A DNA stretch of 11,110 bases from Gammaproteobacteria bacterium (lineage in GTDB: Bacteria; Pseudomonadota; Gammaproteobacteria; SZUA-152), in assembly GCA_030617485.1 (NCBI GenBank), contig JAUWVK010000047.1, forward strand, positions 1 through 11,110, in the 5' to 3' direction. Positions 7,834 to 11,110 of this stretch are shown piece after piece. The notes beneath the pieces were generated by a model, which worked only from the letters and a program-made list of their open reading frames with translations, had not been told where the DNA came from and searched no databases. Positions within the stretch are counted from its first letter, which is position 1. The number at the start of each line of letters is the position of its first letter. The position numbers were made by a program, and so were the translations under genes.

Positions 7834-8229
7834 ATGAAAATACCATTAATTATATTTTTGATGACCTTTTCCCAAATGACATACTCTAATCCTTTGATCG
7901 GCAACTGGAAATCGGATAAGGAGAAAACTCTTCTAGAAGTAAGAAAAGTAGCTAATATTCCAGAAAAAGTCAGGAGCTATTTAGAAGATGATTTATTTGG
8001 AAAGCTTGAGATAATATTTACAAAAAACAAAATATATACAGAATTTGATGATATAAAATATGAAGGTACTTATGAAGTAATTAACCAGACAGATAACTCA
8101 ATAACCATAAAAACATGGAACAAATTCTTTAGTGAGTATGAAAATTACACATATTATTTTGATGGTGAATCAATGTACGGATTAACTACAGATTACAATA
8201 TTAAGGAATATTTTAAGAAGATAAAGTGA
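7834..8229 (+). CDS. Small predicted secreted or periplasmic protein, unknown function
   Basis: 131 aa. The N-terminus MKIPLIIFLMTFSQMTYSNP looks like a Sec signal peptide with a short positive end, a hydrophobic core and possible cleavage after TYS (about residue 18). No lipobox cysteine is present. The mature part begins PLIGNWKSDKE, and its alternating short hydrophobic and polar runs (KLEIIFTKNKIYTEF, then YEGTYEVINQ, then SITIKTWNKF, then NYTYYFDGESMYGL) suggest an all-beta, lipocalin-like small barrel; this is inference from pattern only. It is rich in Lys, Tyr, Asn and Ile. By my hand count 7861-8220 is about 28% G+C, well below the flanking genes, and codons are strongly A/T-ending. 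This suggests recent transfer or a fast-evolving orphan. No clear Shine-Dalgarno precedes the ATG. I do not recognise the family. Confidence 0.7.
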   Translation: MKIPLIIFLMTFSQMTYSNPLIGNWKSDKEKTLLEVRKVANIPEKVRSYLEDDLFGKLEIIFTKNKIYTEFDDIKYEGTYEVINQTDNSITIKTWNKFFSEYENYTYYFDGESMYGLTTDYNIKEYFKKIK

Positions 8230-8231
8230 GC

Positions 8232-8267
8232 ATATCTGAATGACCGCTATCGCTGCAAAGCAGATAT
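8232..8267 (+). other. Inverted repeat upstream of the sensor kinase gene
   Basis: ATATCTG (8232-8238) is repeated in reverse complement as CAGATAT (8261-8267), with 22 bases between. It lies between the small secreted-protein gene and the kinase start at 8304. An inner CTGC-AAA-GCAG hairpin competes with it. It could be an operator half-site pair or a weak hairpin. The rest of this 74-bp gap shows no convincing promoter. Confidence 0.25.
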
Positions 8268-8303
8268 TCAATAAATTAGCGGATTTTAGGAAATTTCTAT
8301 AAA

Positions 8304-10715
8304 GTGGTAAGGGTGCCTGGGATTCCAAAAATAAAAATAACTGTATGTATGATATTGCTGCTGGCACCCTGGCCACAGTGTTTTGCATTAGCTGATAATA
8401 CGGTGAGCATTGGTGTTCTGGCTTTCCGGGGTACCACAGTAGCAAAAATGCAGTGGTCGCCGCTTGCTGAGCAGCTTTCCAAATCAATACCAGGTTATCG
8501 TTTTAAAATTATCCCTTATGATCTCCCATCATTTACCTCAGCTGTGTCCAGGGGGGAGGTTGACCTGGTTCTGACTAATCCGGGTCATTATGTATTGCTG
8601 GAAAGTAAATACAGAGTGACACGTATAGCTACTATTAATAAGGGAAAGGTAGCAGGTGAAAAAACTCAATTCGGGGCAGTGATAATAGCCCGCAGTGATC
8701 GAGCTGACATTCGCACCCTTACCGATCTCAAAGGTAAGAGTTTTGCGGCGGTGAGCGAGCGAGCATTTGGCGGTTTCCAGATGGCGTGGCGCGAACTACA
8801 GTCACAGGGTATTGATCCTTTTACAGATATGTCACGCCTGGATTTTATTGGTTTTCCCCAGGACGATATTGTATCGAGGGTTTCAGTAGGTTTGGTAGAT
8901 GCTGGAACCGTCAGGACTGGTGTCATGGAGCAAATGGAATCCGAAGGCCGTATTAAGATAAAAGACTTCAGGATACTCAACCGTCAATCTGCACCAGGAT
9001 TTAAGGCGCAATTGAGTACGGCGCTGTACCCGGAATGGCCTTTGGCAAAAACAGATGGAATTCCAGATAAATTAGCCGAGCGGATTGTGGTGGCACTTCT
9101 TACTGCAGATGGCACAATAAACAATGTGTCGTGGACCATACCGCTAGACTACAACCCAGTACATGAATTGATGCGTGAACTGCGTATTGGTCCTTACATA
9201 CCTAAAAAAGTTTCTCCTCTATTGCTACTAAGAGATTACTGGGGCTGGGTCGTTGTCAGTTTGTCACTCATGCTCATCCTCTCTCTTGCGACAGCCTTTG
9301 TTATGCGGTCAAACAAAAAACTGGTTTCCTCCCAACATGATTTGCACGATGAGATTAGCCATAGGAAAGAGGCACAAAAAGAGTTATTGATACACCGCGA
9401 CAATCTTGAGCAACAGGTCTTTGAGCGCACCAATGATCTTCACAGTGTTAATATCCAGTTAGAAAAGGATGTTACTGCGCGTAAACATGCAGAAGAAGCC
9501 TTGCGTCATAGCGATCATACGCTGAGGGAGCTTCATTTTATTATTTCTGCTGTGGATATTCCTTTTGAATCCAAAATCATGTCTATGCTAAAAACTGGAC
9601 GAAAACATTTTAATTTGGGTTTGGGCCTGTTATCTGCTGTCAGGGACGATGGTACAGAAACAATAGAAGTGATTTCAGCACCGCATCATTCGAATATGGT
9701 TTCACAGGCAAACATTGGCGAAGCGCTCTGCGATGATATGTTGCTTATTGAACAACCTGTTGGTGTTGCAGATGCGAGCGCTTCAACGTGGCATGGCAGT
9801 CGATGTCTTGAGCTTTCTGGTTGGGGCGCATATCTGGGCGCATGCGTGCATGTGGGAGGAGAACGATATGGAACAATATCATTTGTCGATAAAGTGGCCA
9901 GACAGCCGGAATTTACCAATTTTGACACGGATATTGTTCAACTTATTGCAGACTGGATCGGCTGGGAGATCGATAGACAAAGGGCACAGGAGCAGTCGCA
10001 AAAACGAATTCAGGAATTGGCTCATGTTTCAAGGTTGGGCACCATGGGGGAAATGGCATCTGGTTTGGCTCATGAGTTAAACCAGCCGTTGACGGCTATC
10101 GTTAATTACACGCGTGGCAGTATTCGAAGATTAAATGACAATAATCTACCCATGGATGATCTGAGAGTTGTACTGAACAAGAGTGCAGAAGAAGCAGAGC
10201 GGGCAGCAAAAATAATTAAACGTTTGAGGCAACAGGTTAGTAAGAACGAATTTACTCGTATACAGGTTTCTATCACGCCATTAATAGATCAGGTGCTGGA
10301 ATTAATGTCAGGTGATATTCGTGAAAATCATATTACTGTAAAACAAAATATTCAGGAAAGTTTATTGGATGTTGAAGCCGATCCTGTTCAAATTGAACAG
10401 GTACTAATTAATCTGTTGAGAAATTCCATAGATTCTTTGAAACAGACGAGTGAAAATAATAGAAATGTGGTGGTGGAAGCAAGTATGCTGACACCTTTTA
10501 TGCTGGAAATATCAGTGGAAGATAATGGCATTGGATTACCTGACAATGAAGAGGTTTTTACACCGTTTTTTACTACCAAGGAGGATGGTATGGGGATGGG
10601 GTTGTCGATCAGCAGAAACATAATCGAATCTCATGGCGGGAGTATGCGAGCTGCCATGACGCTCGAAAATGTGACCAGAGTGAGTTTTACCTTGCGGGTA
10701 ATGGATAGCATATGA
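8304..10715 (+). CDS. Sensor histidine kinase with PhnD/TtrS-like periplasmic binding domain and GAF domain
   Basis: An 803-aa inner-membrane sensor kinase. Signal sequence is about 1-30, ending CFALA before Asp31. A periplasmic PhnD/TtrS-like substrate-binding domain runs to about residue 300, with LTNPGHYV (90-97) and AGTVRTG (200-206) as family-type motifs. A transmembrane helix is at 313-334, then a long charged coiled coil (about 335-405) and a GAF domain (about 410-557). The HisKA domain has phospho-acceptor His590 in HELNQPLTAI. The ATPase domain has an N box (Asn703/Asn707), DNGIG at 740-744, FTPFFTTK and GMGMGL (762-767). The core is FixL/TtrS-type and looks fully active. A GTG start is used, with AGGAAA ten bases upstream. 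It overlaps the response regulator by ATGA. The ligand is unknown; tetrathionate is one possibility, and phosphonate transport is unlikely because no transporter is present. Confidence 0.9.
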   Translation: MVRVPGIPKIKITVCMILLLAPWPQCFALADNTVSIGVLAFRGTTVAKMQWSPLAEQLSKSIPGYRFKIIPYDLPSFTSAVSRGEVDLVLTNPGHYVLLESKYRVTRIATINKGKVAGEKTQFGAVIIARSDRADIRTLTDLKGKSFAAVSERAFGGFQMAWRELQSQGIDPFTDMSRLDFIGFPQDDIVSRVSVGLVDAGTVRTGVMEQMESEGRIKIKDFRILNRQSAPGFKAQLSTALYPEWPLAKTDGIPDKLAERIVVALLTADGTINNVSWTIPLDYNPVHELMRELRIGPYIPKKVSPLLLLRDYWGWVVVSLSLMLILSLATAFVMRSNKKLVSSQHDLHDEISHRKEAQKELLIHRDNLEQQVFERTNDLHSVNIQLEKDVTARKHAEEALRHSDHTLRELHFIISAVDIPFESKIMSMLKTGRKHFNLGLGLLSAVRDDGTETIEVISAPHHSNMVSQANIGEALCDDMLLIEQPVGVADASASTWHGSRCLELSGWGAYLGACVHVGGERYGTISFVDKVARQPEFTNFDTDIVQLIADWIGWEIDRQRAQEQSQKRIQELAHVSRLGTMGEMASGLAHELNQPLTAIVNYTRGSIRRLNDNNLPMDDLRVVLNKSAEEAERAAKIIKRLRQQVSKNEFTRIQVSITPLIDQVLELMSGDIRENHITVKQNIQESLLDVEADPVQIEQVLINLLRNSIDSLKQTSENNRNVVVEASMLTPFMLEISVEDNGIGLPDNEEVFTPFFTTKEDGMGMGLSISRNIIESHGGSMRAAMTLENVTRVSFTLRVMDSI

Positions 10716-11110
10716 GTAAACAGGAAAACACAGTCTATATTGTGGATGACGACCCGTCTGTACGCCATTCTTTGACGTGGTTAATTGAATCCGTAGGTCA
10801 GCGTGTTAAGACCTATGAATCACCGAGTGCGTTTTTACATGAATATCGGGAGGGTGGTCCAGGGTGTTTAATACTTGATGTGCGTATGCCTGAGATTAGT
10901 GGTCTGGATATGCAGGAACAGTTAATTAGTGGTGGATTTACGCTACCTATCATTATTGTTACAGGGCATGCTGATGTTCCTATGGCAATTCGTGCCTTAA
11001 AAGCAGGAGCGTTTGATTTCATAGAGAAACCTTTCAATGATCAGCTGTTGATCGAGCGTATTCAGCAGGCAATAGAACATTGCCATAATCTGACCAAAAA
11101 GAATCAGCGT
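10712..11110 (+). CDS. FixJ/TtrR-type response regulator, 3' end missing
   Basis: The frame is open from the ATG at 10712 to the window edge (133 codons). The start overlaps the kinase stop (ATGA), which points to translational coupling and makes this the cognate partner. The visible part is a complete receiver domain: acidic pocket Asp12-Asp14 in YIVDDDPSV, phosphorylation site Asp56 in LILDVRMPE, Thr84 in VTGHADV and Lys106 in EKPF. The pattern MPEISGLDMQ, then GHADVPMAIRALKAGAFDFIEKPF, is typical of the FixJ/TtrR group, which normally carries a C-terminal LuxR-type helix-turn-helix. That domain is expected beyond the window and is not seen. It is probably a transcription activator of nearby genes lying to the right. 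Confidence 0.92.
   Translation, partial: MSKQENTVYIVDDDPSVRHSLTWLIESVGQRVKTYESPSAFLHEYREGGPGCLILDVRMPEISGLDMQEQLISGGFTLPIIIVTGHADVPMAIRALKAGAFDFIEKPFNDQLLIERIQQAIEHCHNLTKKNQR

Noticed and set aside
8182..8487. Minus-strand open frames across the kinase start
   Set aside because: They overlap the signal peptide and binding domain coding sequence on the other strand and show no recognisable protein.
8304..9230. Phosphonate uptake binding protein (PhnD)
   Set aside because: The domain is fused to a complete histidine kinase in one frame, and no phosphonate transporter genes are adjacent. A sensor role fits better.
1..11110. tRNA or rRNA genes, CRISPR arrays, insertion sequences, prophage or integron sites
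   Set aside because: I looked for cloverleaf-like segments, regularly spaced repeats, transposase motifs and terminal inverted repeats, and saw none.

Overview
The window reads as an ordinary chromosomal segment of a gammaproteobacterium. The CysM, RlmD, EttA and PrmB proteins all have near-E. coli lengths and motifs, and EttA and PrmB are typical of this class. A small acidic protein of a type I associate with gammaproteobacteria (probably DUF6763) and a HopJ-family protein fit the same placement. I cannot name a genus. There are no rRNA or tRNA genes, CRISPR arrays, insertion sequences or phage genes visible.

Layout. 1-690 is the 3' part of cysM (cysteine synthase B), closed by a strong hairpin terminator at 703-741. 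789-2138 is rlmD (23S rRNA m5U1939 methyltransferase) with all four Fe-S cysteines and the catalytic residues. A 162-bp gap with two small hairpins leads to a 98-aa acidic protein (2301-2597). On the minus strand, convergent with it, lie a HopJ-family gene (2629-2979) and ettA (3039-4706), the ribosome-associated ABC-F ATPase. ettA is divergent from prmB (4870-5778), the ribosomal protein L3 glutamine methyltransferase. Three of these genes (rlmD, ettA, prmB) act on the ribosome.

From 5816 the content becomes more accessory. An ABC-2 type exporter pair (ATPase 5816-6724, permease 6727-7746) follows prmB closely. Next comes a small, very AT-rich gene for a predicted secreted protein (7834-8229). 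The window ends in a two-component system: an 803-aa sensor kinase (8304-10715) whose periplasmic part is a PhnD/TtrS-like substrate-binding domain, followed by a transmembrane helix, coiled coil, GAF domain and FixL-type kinase core; and, overlapping it by four bases (ATGA), a FixJ/TtrR-type response regulator (10712 to the window end) cut off after its receiver domain. The kinase probably senses a small periplasmic ligand and passes phosphate to Asp56 of the regulator; the regulated genes are not in the window.

The items most worth a second look are the sensor kinase (periplasmic binding domain plus a cytoplasmic GAF domain, ligand unknown), the AT-rich secreted orphan beside it, and two single-base substitutions at strongly conserved EttA positions. 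I did not find convincing evidence of a wholly new multi-gene system.
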